Positions 44,116-54,614 of a DNA stretch of 64,000 nt are shown here, in pieces. A program made the position numbers and the translations under genes. Position 1 is the stretch's first letter, and each line of letters begins with the position of its first letter. Below the pieces are notes generated by a model. The model saw only the letters and a program-made list of their open reading frames with translations, searched no databases and was not told the origin of the DNA. Origin of the DNA: Pilaira anomala (lineage: Eukaryota > Mucoromycota > Mucoromycetes > Mucorales > Mucoraceae); assembly GCA_025716855.1 (NCBI GenBank), contig JAIXMQ010000003.1:372001-436000 (forward strand), read 5' to 3'.

Positions 44116-45954
44116 TTAAAGTATGCATTGTTTATAAATGTTACGATACTGAATGATAAAGGATTTTAGTGAATAGCATTGAACCTCTAAACGTAAACTA
44201 GGTGCATCCAATAAGATTTGAAATTCTTGACTTGATATCTCGCGTACAACAGGATCATCTTGGATAAAAGAAAAATAAGTTTTACTGCTGTTCATTATTT
44301 CATGCACAGATAAAAGTACCAACAGGAAGTAGTTATTTATTTTCCAGCTCACTTCTTCTAAATGGCTGCAAGGCATCTTAATCTTGATATAAGGTAACTT
44401 ATTATACTGGATATTGAAATGTACATGCTTTAATCCAATAAAATACTTTGATATCTTTTGTAACCCATCCAATTCCTCTGCCGAACTAAGTTCATCTTTT
44501 TCAAATTCAAGTGTGTGAACTGAAGCATTAGTTTTACATTTTTTTTCTTCAATGTGATACAGATTGATATTTCGTAACTGCAGCACTTTTAATTGTAAAC
44601 ACCGTGTCAGTTGATAAAATGATAGACCCATATGCTTTTGAAAGCTATTATTAATCTCGAGCCCTAAATCACAGCTGAATATCTTTTTACCCAGACTTAA
44701 ATGCAATTCTTTAATGATGTTGGGTCCCAACGTATCAAAAAGTGCTGTATGAGGTAGACTGGTATTGTTATAAGATTTGAAATGGACTTGCAGTAATATA
44801 TTTTTCTTTTTCGCAATGACCAAGTAAGGATAACATATCCCCCCTGATTGATGTACATCATAGTCATCGTATTGGATTTCCACTACTGTTTCCAGCCCTG
44901 AAATACTAAGAAACTGTTGCATAAAATATCCCATTGTCCTTATATCTAAAGTGTTGTACACTGTCACATCTTTTGTGCTGGCTATATATTGAGCCATCAA
45001 ATTCATTACTTGATCACTTTGATGTAAACTATCCTGGTTTAAAAATTGATTTAATACCAAGTTTTCTAGGTTAGGAAACTTGTGAATAAAATAGTCTGTT
45101 GATTTGGACGTAAATTGTACACCTTTTCCTTCAAATGTCTTTAAATTATAGTGAGGTTGAATAGGCGCATGATCATCAGATAAAGTAATAAGCAAGGGGT
45201 TTTCTATTCCAAAGTATCGACTTTGATCAAAAAAGGTGGGAGTAAACTTTAAAACAATTAATGACGGACACGCGTTGACCAAAGTCTCTAGTATGAGTAT
45301 TGTCTTTATTGTGGTTGCAAACACAACTTCTAAACAAGTCAAATTGGTAAATTCGTTTAATCGTCGCGCAATCTTCAGATAATCTATTCTAGGCCCATCA
45401 TCCCAGCCGGTAAAGTAATTTCTGTCACCGAGATAAAGGCTGTTTAAAGTGTTTCGATACAAGAGGGCAGTATCGAAATAAGTATTGAGATCACCACCAT
45501 CCCAGCCCACTTTAGGAACCTCCTTGATATATTTCCAATGCTTTGATTCTTGCTGTAGTAATTTCCATATTGGTTCTGGATTGTGACATGTGTCTATTAC
45601 TTCAAGATAAGGACAATATTTTGCCATACTTGAGAACAAGGCAAGTGCTTGGTTTGCCGTTTCTCTAGAAAACAAGCCATTGGATAAATTTAAATTTGAG
45701 TCGCATGAAATGTCGTAAAAGACCCGGACTATTTTTATGTGTTTTCCTGTTTCCGACAATGGTTGTGTTATTTTTCGAATAAATGCTAGTGTGCTATGGT
45801 GTTGGCTCAAGATAACTTCTCGGTACAATACTTGTTCTGCTGCTTTATACCAATTCTGACAAGTGGTTTGGCATTGGGAAATATCTTGCTTTTTTATCAA
45901 TTGACTAAATATTGAATCAAGTATTTCATGCGGCAAATCCGTCCAGTCCACCAT
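44116..45954 (-). CDS. F-box protein with leucine-rich-like C-terminal region
   Basis: Single exon, 612 aa. An F-box covers residues about 3-45 (DLPHEILDSIFSQL, then CQTTCQNWYKAAEQVLYREV), which would bind Skp1 in an SCF ubiquitin ligase. The remainder resembles the irregular leucine-rich arrays common in mucoralean F-box families: LEVIDTCHNPEPIW, LTCLEVVFATTIKTILILE, LKTFEGKGVQF, FPNLENLVLNQFL. The substrate is unknown. Such F-box genes are greatly expanded in Mucorales, and this copy adjoins the transposon island. The start at 45954 (MVDWTDLPHEI) is fixed by the F-box. Confidence 0.85.
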   Translation of the reverse strand: MVDWTDLPHEILDSIFSQLIKKQDISQCQTTCQNWYKAAEQVLYREVILSQHHSTLAFIRKITQPLSETGKHIKIVRVFYDISCDSNLNLSNGLFSRETANQALALFSSMAKYCPYLEVIDTCHNPEPIWKLLQQESKHWKYIKEVPKVGWDGGDLNTYFDTALLYRNTLNSLYLGDRNYFTGWDDGPRIDYLKIARRLNEFTNLTCLEVVFATTIKTILILETLVNACPSLIVLKFTPTFFDQSRYFGIENPLLITLSDDHAPIQPHYNLKTFEGKGVQFTSKSTDYFIHKFPNLENLVLNQFLNQDSLHQSDQVMNLMAQYIASTKDVTVYNTLDIRTMGYFMQQFLSISGLETVVEIQYDDYDVHQSGGICYPYLVIAKKKNILLQVHFKSYNNTSLPHTALFDTLGPNIIKELHLSLGKKIFSCDLGLEINNSFQKHMGLSFYQLTRCLQLKVLQLRNINLYHIEEKKCKTNASVHTLEFEKDELSSAEELDGLQKISKYFIGLKHVHFNIQYNKLPYIKIKMPCSHLEEVSWKINNYFLLVLLSVHEIMNSSKTYFSFIQDDPVVREISSQEFQILLDAPSLRLEVQCYSLKSFIIQYRNIYKQCIL

Positions 45955-46027
45955 TTAATATAAATATGTATATATATAAAAAGAGAGTAGAAATTAAAAT
46001 ATCAATATAACCGAATAAGTTGCCACA

Positions 46028-46060
<33 letters not shown>

Positions 46061-46207
46061 GTTAAACCGCCGAAATATCCATTCTTTTTAGGGGATTTAA
46101 TATTTTATACGTTACATCGAAGATCTTTCGCTTTTAGTTTAATTCGTTCGAGTTTAATGTGCAACACAACAAAAAGAAATTAGGTAGTACATAAAGTTTA
46201 ATTTTAT

Positions 46208-47066
46208 TTAATCTGAAATCCCAGGAAGTGAAACCATTGTTGGTTGTTGTTGGTATTCTGTGTGGCGTTTTAATCCCATACTAACTGATAAGACCTATTA
46301 TTATGGAAAATATCAATAACACTTTCTTCTTAAAAATATCGAATTTACACTTACCTCGTCCAACATATTTCTTAATTGTAAATTATCTTTTTCTATTTGT
46401 TTCAATTTTTCTTCATTGGATATATTTTGTTGTCTAGTTTCTTCTAATAATTCAGTTAATGTTTGGTTTTGATTTTCCAAATTTTCTAAAGCATCATCCA
46501 CATAGTTTCGGCGATTTTTAGCTGTCACTCGAGATCTATTTATCATGCTCCCAATTAAGAAGGGTTCCCAATATTTATTTTTAATATGCATTACCTCCAA
46601 CTCTCTGCGAGAATTACAGACACAGCCACAGAAAACACAAAGGCTTCACTTAGGAAATTAGCCCCACTTTCAATAGCCCTAAAATCATATTATTACTATC
46701 ATGATCATTTTAATTTCGTTCATATTGATTTTTAATGTACCTAGCATCATTTAAAGGTCTAATTTTTTCTTTTTTGTAACCAAGAAACTGCATCTTTAAA
46801 GTCATTTCTAAATGGTGGGATCTCTAATGAATAAAATAAACTTAATACTGCTCCTAACAGATGAGGGTAAATAAGCGAGTTACCTGAGCGACATTGATAC
46901 AAAAAGCTTTGAATTTCGGGTGAGATTTAGCTTGCGTTTTAATTGAGGTGGCAACAGGTTTAGCTAATGTTCTTTTAATGTCAAAAAAAAAAAGTTAGAC
47001 TTGACTTGTTGAAAAAACAAAGACATCTTACCTAACTAGCAACGATCCGATTTTTGTTGTGCTCAT
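46208..47066 (-). CDS. OPA3-like: OPA3-like mitochondrial protein
   Basis: Spliced model, complement of 46208-46294, 46355-46535, 46595-46678, 46741-46823, 46884-46971 and 47032-47066 (558 nt, 185 aa). The order of conserved pieces is that of OPA3. First come MSTTKIGSLLVRTLAKPVA and IKTQAKSHPKFKAFCINVAQ. HHLEMTLKMQFLGYKKE and IRPLNDARAIESGANFLSEA follow, then a hydrophobic FVFSVAVSVILAE segment and a coiled coil (ALENLENQNQTLTELLEE). OPA3 proteins are small mitochondrial proteins; mutation of the human one causes optic atrophy. Their molecular role is not settled. The length is close to human OPA3 (about 180 aa). Confidence 0.85.
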
Positions 47067-48747
47067 ATCTTAACGAAAAAATTAATAAAAGTGAACTTTA
47101 AACAACAAAATTGAGGGTGCTGGGTAAAGAGTAGTAATCCACGGACATATTTTACCCGGAAGCATCAAAAAGAAAACGAGTCACCAAGGAAGGTTGTAAC
47201 AACACTTTTGCATGAAATAAACCATGAAATTTGATTGAGATGATACAATAACAGTTAAATAATTGTACTGAATTGATAATTATCAAGGAAAAAACTGGGA
47301 AAGAAATTATTGGAAAGCTGAATAGGATTAAGAAAATGTGAGTAGAGGGTGTGTGTGTGGGGGGGGGGGGGGTAAACATGTTTGTAATCTGTTTTTTTCA
47401 ATAAACATAATTGTGTCATCTGATTTTCTCTTTTTAGAGCCTGCAAGTTTGATGGGTAACTACGCCTTTGTTATGAATTTCCGAGAGAGCTGTCATACAT
47501 ATAAGAAAAACAAATCATAAAATGGATTTTTGACGCACACACAATTCGAAGTCTTTTTTTCTCCCTTAAGCATAAACAAGAGTGCGTTAAACATTTTGAC
47601 CAAGACATGATAGGTTACACGAGTAGGTGAAGGCAACTTGCTAAACAGCGACAGACATTCTCTTTGTTTGTTTGTGTACTATAAATAGAGAAGTTTCGTT
47701 TACTTCTTTATCCTACACAGGACTTCACTTGTTTATATTGTTCGATTTTTTCTACATCTTTATTTTTTTTAAAGATAGAGGATCAATTTAGTCTCTGGTA
47801 ATATACAGCGTTAAATTATATATATATATTTGTGTGTGTGTGAACACAATAACTATATGTTACAATAATAATCAAACAGTTCGTTTATATCAGACCCCTC
47901 CTCCCTTTATAGTTATACACATTAAAACTTAATAACATTACCAAAGAGGAGAAGGATTGTGTAACTCCTTTACTTGTAGTCTCAGATGTTCACTCTGCTC
48001 GCAGCGATATTAAATTTCTATATTACATCAGAATTATCCTATACTCAGTTTAGCACCGTCTTTATTGTCTTTGGGTTTGATACTCAAGTAGTTTTTAGAC
48101 ATAACTTTTAGCGATAGAAGCTTGTAAAAGAAAGCAAAAAATATTTAGGAGACAAGCGTAACTTAATTATACTAAAAAATGCTTGCTAAAATGTATAGAA
48201 AAGGCTCAATTGTATCTCAGGAACTCTCAAACTATATCAGCCCTGCATTCTTGGCCTCCCAATTATACCGATCATAGATTTCTACAGTCTCAAAGCAAGC
48301 CAATTCATTCGGGACAACAATATTATTATTCAGAAGCAACTATATTACGTTATTTTGCCATGCTAGTACATCATTTTATGTAAAATTAATCGTACCTGAT
48401 TTAACATAAACTTCACCAATATAAACTAATAATTTAATCAAGTAGAACGGAAGGAATTGATTTATCAAAGTAAGCAAACCTTTAGAGTTTAAGGACGTGA
48501 ACTCAGATTTTGATTCATCTATCGATTCTTTTTAAAAAGTTTAACAAAGTATTAAATACTTACGGTCGGACTGCTTAATTCCCCGTGAGTCACCTAACTA
48601 AACCTTCATCTCTCTCTCTCTCTCTCTGTGATGTAGATATCTATTATTTACTTTCTTTTCTGTCACATAAAGTAAAATAAAATTAAAATTAATTCTTGTT
48701 CTTTCTTTTCTTTTTGTTTTGTTTAATAAAATTTTTGTTTATTCAAA
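47067..48747. promoter_or_regulatory. Intergenic region upstream of OPA3-like and amidophosphoribosyltransferase genes
   Basis: About 1.7 kb between divergent genes. It contains a (GT)/(G) tract at 47350-47373, a T run near 47765, and a (CT)n run near 48609-48627. A 66-codon frame at 48183-48383 is free of homopolymers but has no recognisable domain and no conserved context. No regulatory site could be named. Confidence 0.45.
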
Positions 48748-50837
48748 ATGTGTGGAATTTCGGCTATGATACTTGCTGATCAAGGAGCTTCTGCTTGCCC
48801 AGATCTCTTTGAGAGTTTAGGTCTTCTTCAACATAGAGGACAGGTATATTTCATTTTTTTTTTTTATCTCCTCTCGTATAAATATATATGCAAACTAAGC
48901 TAAAAATAAAAAATCAATTTTTTCAAAAAAAAAAAAAAAAAAAGGACGCCGCTGGTATCGTTACTTCAGGTCCCAAAGGTCGTCTTTATCAGTGCAAAGG
49001 AAATGGCATGGTAAGAGATGTTTTTAATGAGAGTCAGCTCTCTGGCCTTATTGGTAGTCTCGGTGCTGGACATGGTATTATAAATCTAATCTTTACAGTT
49101 CCAAATAGCTTGAATCTTTGTACTCATAAGACACTTTTATTTGTAGTCCGGTATCCCACGGCTGGTTCATCATCTCTTTCAGAAGCTCAACCGTTCTATG
49201 TTAATTCTCCTTATGGAATTGTTTTCGCTCATGTAAGTAGCTTTCAAATTTTTTTAGGAGAAAAAAAAAGTAATCTGATAGCCTTTATAGAATGGAAACT
49301 TGACGAACGCTGATGAATTAAGAGTTTATTTGGATAAAATTGCTCACCGTCACATCAACACAGATTCTGACTCGGAACTCCTCTTGAATATTTTAGCCAA
49401 CAATCTTCAAAAGACAGGAAAATTCAGGTAAGAAAAAATTAATGCTTGGAGTGCACGCGAGCGCATAACTTACTTAACTTTTTGTAGAATTAATGAAGAG
49501 GATATTTTTACTGCTATTAAAGACTTGCATAGTCAAGTAAGAGGTGGATATGCGTGTGTTGCTATGGTGGCTGGTTACGGTATTATTGGTATTCGTGATC
49601 CACACGGTATTCGTCCTTTAATTATGGGCCGTCGTAAGAACCCTGCCGGTTATGATTACATGTTTGCTTCCGAGTCTATCGTTCTCGACTCTCTTGGTTT
49701 TACTGATTACGAAGATGTTAAGCCAGGTAATTGAAAAAAAAAGACAGCGAATGAATATTAGACCATCAGAAAAAAAAAAGGATATGTGATTTTAATTTGT
49801 AACGATATAGGTGAGGCCATCATTATTACTCAAGGAGGTAACGTTTCTAGACGCCAACTTGTAGTTGCTGATAAAATTACACCCTGTATCTTTGAGTATG
49901 TCTATTTTGCTCGTCAAGATAGTATTATGGACGGTATCTCTGTTTATAAAGCTCGTTTAAGTATGGGCGAAGCCCTCGCCGACCAAGTTACTAGATCCCT
50001 TGGAAAAGATATGGATATTGATGTTGTTATTCCCGTAAGCTTGATATTTTGATTTTTTCACTCTTATTTAATAGAATTAATTTACTTCTCTTTTAGGTTC
50101 CTGATACAAGTCGAGTCGCTGCTCTTCAATTATCACGTAAGATCAATATTGTATACAGAGAAGGTTTTAATAAGAACCGTTATGTTGGCCGTACTTTTAT
50201 TATGCCAGGGCAACAAACTAGGTAAATAAAAATAAAAATTACCACAGATAAACTTTTTTAAAAAACCATGAAATTATTAGACGTAAAAACGTACGTCGCA
50301 AGTTGAACGCAATGGCTCTGGAATTCCATGGAAAGAATGTCTTATTGGTTGACGGTAAGTTTCTAATCAAGGAAAACAAAAAGCAATAAACTTTGCTAAA
50401 GTACAATATCAGACTCTATCGTTAGAGGCACTACCTCTAAGGAAATTATTCAAATGGCTCGTGATGCAGGAGCTAAAAAGGTTTACTTTGCTTCTTGTGC
50501 ACCACCTATTAAATACCCAAATGTTTACGGTATCGATATGCCCACCCGTCAAGAGTTAGTTGCTCATGAGAGAAACGTTGACCAAGTAGCTGAAGAAATT
50601 GGAGCCGATAAAGTAATTTTCCAAGACCTTGATGATTTGGTGCAATCCGTGCGTCGCTTTAACCCTGTCATTGAAGCTTTTGATACATCTGTATTTGACA
50701 TGTGTTATGTTACAGGTGATGTTGATGATAAGTATATGGCCAAATTAGAAGGTGTTCGTAGCGAAGGAAGCAAAGCTCGCTTAAGTATAGATAGTGACTC
50801 TGTTGGTCTTTACAACAGTTTTTACAGTAAACAATAG
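48748..50837 (+). CDS. ADE4: Amidophosphoribosyltransferase (glutamine PRPP amidotransferase)
   Basis: Spliced model 48748-48843, 48945-49074, 49147-49232, 49291-49427, 49488-49726, 49811-50034, 50097-50221, 50281-50354 and 50413-50837 (1536 nt, 511 aa; yeast Ade4 is 510 aa). It catalyses the first committed step of purine synthesis, PRPP plus glutamine to phosphoribosylamine. MCGISAMIL gives the N-terminal catalytic Cys2 of the Ntn-type glutaminase domain, followed by [19 protein letters not shown] and [11 protein letters not shown]. The phosphoribosyltransferase half carries [13 protein letters not shown], the PRPP loop [17 protein letters not shown] and [14 protein letters not shown]. All key residues are present. 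Of nine exons, most junctions fall between conserved blocks. Confidence 0.95.
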
Positions 50838-51502
50838 ATCCCCTTCGGATACATATTTATAATAGAGACAATCTTTTCAAGTAATTAATAAATATAAGTT
50901 GTATAAGCTTTAATGCAATTATTTTACTAAGCAGAAATCTTGTTTATGTATTATTATTTTATAAACTATCTACAACCGTCCTCATCAATAGACGTAATGA
51001 TGCTTGGCCTTATTCAGTTGCATTTCACAACAAAAAAAGATATTCTTTTTTTTTTTTTTTTTTTTTTTTTTGCTTTCTCCTTTTTTTTTTTGCCTCAAGA
51101 AACGATTTCTGCCACCGAAGAAATATATTAAAAAGCCGATGTTAATTATCAACATGTATGTAATAATACCATCAGTTACCTGCGAAATACAAGTGTTCAA
51201 TTATTTAGATGCACTAATATTACTGCAATATCGGCTTAAAAAAATAAATATATACATACATGTCGAAAAAAATTACATAGATATATGTATATATACGTAC
51301 GTTTTCAACATTTTCAACAACAGATGGTTATTATGTCTATGTAGCGTGCTAGATACATTTGTTATGTATGTATTTCACTTTAAAATGATAATAAGATGTT
51401 TAAGCCATAAGTGATCAAAAAGTGTAGAAATAAGTCATAAAAACAATGAATACATAAATAAAGAGAACTTTTTATTTGTGTTTTTATTCTATTTATCTGT
51501 AT
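50838..51502. other. Intergenic region between convergent genes
   Basis: About 0.67 kb of 3' UTR-like sequence between the amidophosphoribosyltransferase (+) and MetRS (-) genes. A T run at about 51048-51070 and one at 51081-51090 create spurious frames on both strands. Nothing else was recognised. Confidence 0.5.
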
Positions 51503-53603
51503 TTATTTAATACGAGGGAACAAAACAATTTCATCATCCCCCACAGCTCTTTCAGTTTGGGTTAATTCACAAGCGTTCTTGAAATAGCGATCACTCTCAG
51601 GAACACCTAAACGCGTTAACAAACCGTCCATCTTAGAAGGCATGGCAGGCTGCAACAAGATACCAGCAATACGACATGCCTCTAAAGAATAGAAAAGAAC
51701 TGTATCAAGACGAATTTTTTCCTCAGGGTTCTTTACTAATTTCCATGGCTCGTTGTCTGTAAAATGCTTATTTGCCTAAATGTTTTTTTTTTTTTTTTTT
51801 TTTTTAGTTTGTGCCAGTTTCATTCTTTTTAATTAGTAGTACCTGCGATAACATATCGAATACGTATGTATAAGCTCTGCTGAATTCACGGTTCTCAAAT
51901 GCTCTATCAAAATTTTCTATACATTTCTCTCTTAGTCCTTGATAAAAACATCTTTCTGTGACCTGAACATACCTGCGGTTTCCATGATTGTTTTATGTAT
52001 GGATTCATCATTGGGATCGATAGCTGTATCTTTCTTTACGGGTAAAATACCACTGGGGATCAAAGCTTTACCAGTAGTTCTATTCAATAAATTACCAAGC
52101 TGCCCAGCTAAATCCTTTTTATATCTAGTATGAATCATTTCTTCAGAGTAATCTAAGAAATGGCAGTGTAAATAAGCATTGTTAAATTCAAAAATTAAGT
52201 ATTTATTACCTCCATCATCGGCAAGACCACCATCACGAACAAGGTAATAACGCACTGGATCCACACCATAATCTTTCATAACTTGGAATGGGTCAGCAAC
52301 GTTGCCACGACTTTTAGACATCTTTTGTTTGCCCATGGTCCAATGTGCGTGTGCAAGAATTTGTTTAGGTAATGGTAATTCTGCAGCCATTAAAAATGCA
52401 GGCCAATAAATAGCATGAAATCTTTTACAAGTAGTTTAGTTATCAAATAAATATACCTCAATCATATAATTCAATTACCTAACAATATCTTTACCAACTA
52501 CTTGAACGTCGGGAGGAAAAAACTCCTTGTTTTTGGAATCTTTATTCCATGGATATCCTGTTGCAGTAAGGTAGTTGGTTAATGCATCTAACCAAACATA
52601 AATAGTATGTTCTGGATCATTTGGTACGGGAATACCCCAATCAAGACGAGATCTTAATCTAGAGACAGATAAATCCGCTAAACCAGCTTTAATCCAAGAG
52701 GTGACCTCATTCTTTCTATTGATGGGTACAATAGCATTGGGATTTTGTTCAATCCATTCCAAAAGACGATCACCAAATGCAGAAAGTTTAAACTTGTAGT
52801 TCTTCTCGGAAGTCCATTCTACACGCTGACCAGATTCTATAGATACCATTACCTTTTCTCCAGTCTTTTCATCCACTATTTCATGAACTTGATTACTAGC
52901 ATAAAATGCTTCATCAGAAACTGCATACCATCCTTCATGTTCTCCTTTGTAAAGATAGCCGTTATTTAATAACTTATTCTACAATTGTTGCGTCAATAAT
53001 CGAGTTTTCTGTTTTAATTAATTAAATTTACCCATAATTCGTTCACTGCTACAGCATGATGCTTATTTGTCGTACGCTCAAAGCTAGTATATCCAATATT
53101 TGCTGCCTCGCATAAATTCTATCATTTCAAATTTAAAACACGTTCTTTTTTATTCATCTACACTATGTACCTTAAAACTTTCGGATACTTTATCGCAGAA
53201 TTCAATTGGCTGCATATTGTTTTTATTAGCAGCTTGTTGGATCTAGTTCAAAACAAGTCAAAATACTGATCCTTCGGTTGTCTCGAGTTACTCTACCTTC
53301 AAGCCGTGTTCGTCAGTACCTGTCGACATTAAAACTTGCTTTCCATGTAAAGCATAATGGCGACGAATGGTATCAGCTAATACTGTGGAATAAAGATGTC
53401 CAATATGAGGCACTAAGTAAAATAAATTTAGTCTATGAAATACATGGCGTTCACTCATTCTGAAGCATACCGGCATTAACATAATAGATAGGTGTAGTCA
53501 CAAAGGCCTTTGTATGGTTTCCCTGCTTAAAAACTAAAGAGGAACTTGATTGAAAACCAATTCTTGCTTGTCTAGAAAAGTCTCGAAGTCGAAGGATACG
53601 CAT
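51503..53603 (-). CDS. MSM1: Mitochondrial methionyl-tRNA synthetase
   Basis: Spliced model, complement of 51503-51775, 51843-51916, 51973-52152, 52210-52421, 52479-52978, 53032-53118, 53171-53242, 53297-53412 and 53471-53603 (1647 nt, 548 aa). A basic N-terminus ([20 protein letters not shown]) suggests mitochondrial import. The class I signatures are intact: HIGH at about residues 47-50 ([17 protein letters not shown]) and KMSKS at 336-340. Other family blocks include [43 protein letters not shown] and a C-terminal anticodon-binding helix bundle with [12 protein letters not shown] and NEPWKLVK. The 56-nt intron at 51917-51972 was chosen because it restores the same spacing as E. coli MetG between the two helices; reading through gives a stop. 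It lacks the C-terminal dimerisation domain, as in other mitochondrial forms. Confidence 0.92.
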
Positions 53604-54614
53604 TTTTGGAAATCAAAAAAAAAAAAAGAAAAAGAATTGGCTATTTAAGAAAGTGACAGGATGACCAGACCAGGGCCAAAATAAATGCAGAAAAGAAGAC
53701 TCCGCTATTTGTGCTTTAAAGGAAAGTCAAAAATCTCAGGGCAGATTAAATAGAATTAATACCATTAAAATCTGTATATCAATAAATAACTTTTGAGAGC
53801 TACATAGTTTGATAGATCACTTCTTTTTTCTTTTGGAAAAAGCACATACGTTGTACCCCTTTGATCAAATTCCTGCATAATGTATCTATTTGAAATATTA
53901 AATGACTGGATATTTGAACTTGCATTAAAACAAGAAAATTGAGGTTTAAAACATTAAATATTGTCTAATGTAATATTATATATCTCACAAAATCATAGCC
54001 TAACTTCAATTTTTGTATGTAGAGCAACCGCTTTGAGTTTATCTTGCCCAACTATAGTTTATTTACTGTAGCAAGTAATTACAAGTCGGCCCTGAATATA
54101 AAGCAGCTTTTGACTGACTTTGGGAACTCTACTCTCACTTTTGAGAGATCCTTAGTAAATAACGTAATTCTCTGGAGTGTGAAACTAAAGTTTAACAAAA
54201 AAGGAAATAACTAATCAAAAGAAAGAGTCACTAGTTACTTGCAAGCGCCTTATTGAAACTTTAAAAAGTTTTATGTACATACTTCTTTGATATCACAAGA
54301 GTTGCGTTCAATCATACTAACTACTTGACTCACTTGAAGTGATATTTTGTAAGCAGTGTTTTCTTAAATAAATAAATGGATTGCACACAAAAGATGGGCA
54401 AATTTGTTCTTCAGTGTTTGTACTACTGAAAAAGCAAAAGACATGAAACAATCATCTCCATAGAAATGTCGAAGACGTCATCCTTATTTTATTTTTATTT
54501 TTATTTTTATTGATACATTTTGCAGAACAAATAAATATTTTCTTTTCTTCTTTATTCTGAATACAATAGATAAAATAAAATAAAAGAAGGGGGAGTGTTC
54601 AAAAGCTAACAGAT
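53604..54614. promoter_or_regulatory. Intergenic region between divergent MetRS and Ras-GEF genes
   Basis: About 1 kb head-to-head. Mostly unremarkable AT-rich sequence with few homopolymers. A (TTTTTA)n-like stretch lies at about 54486-54510. No gene or named element was recognised. Confidence 0.45.

Noticed and set aside
48183..48383. 66-codon open frame upstream of the ADE4 homologue
   Set aside because: No recognisable motif and no flanking exons; could be chance.
51917..51989. Frameshift or 17-nt intron in MetRS
   Set aside because: A normal-length 56-nt GT-AG intron explains the data and restores family spacing.
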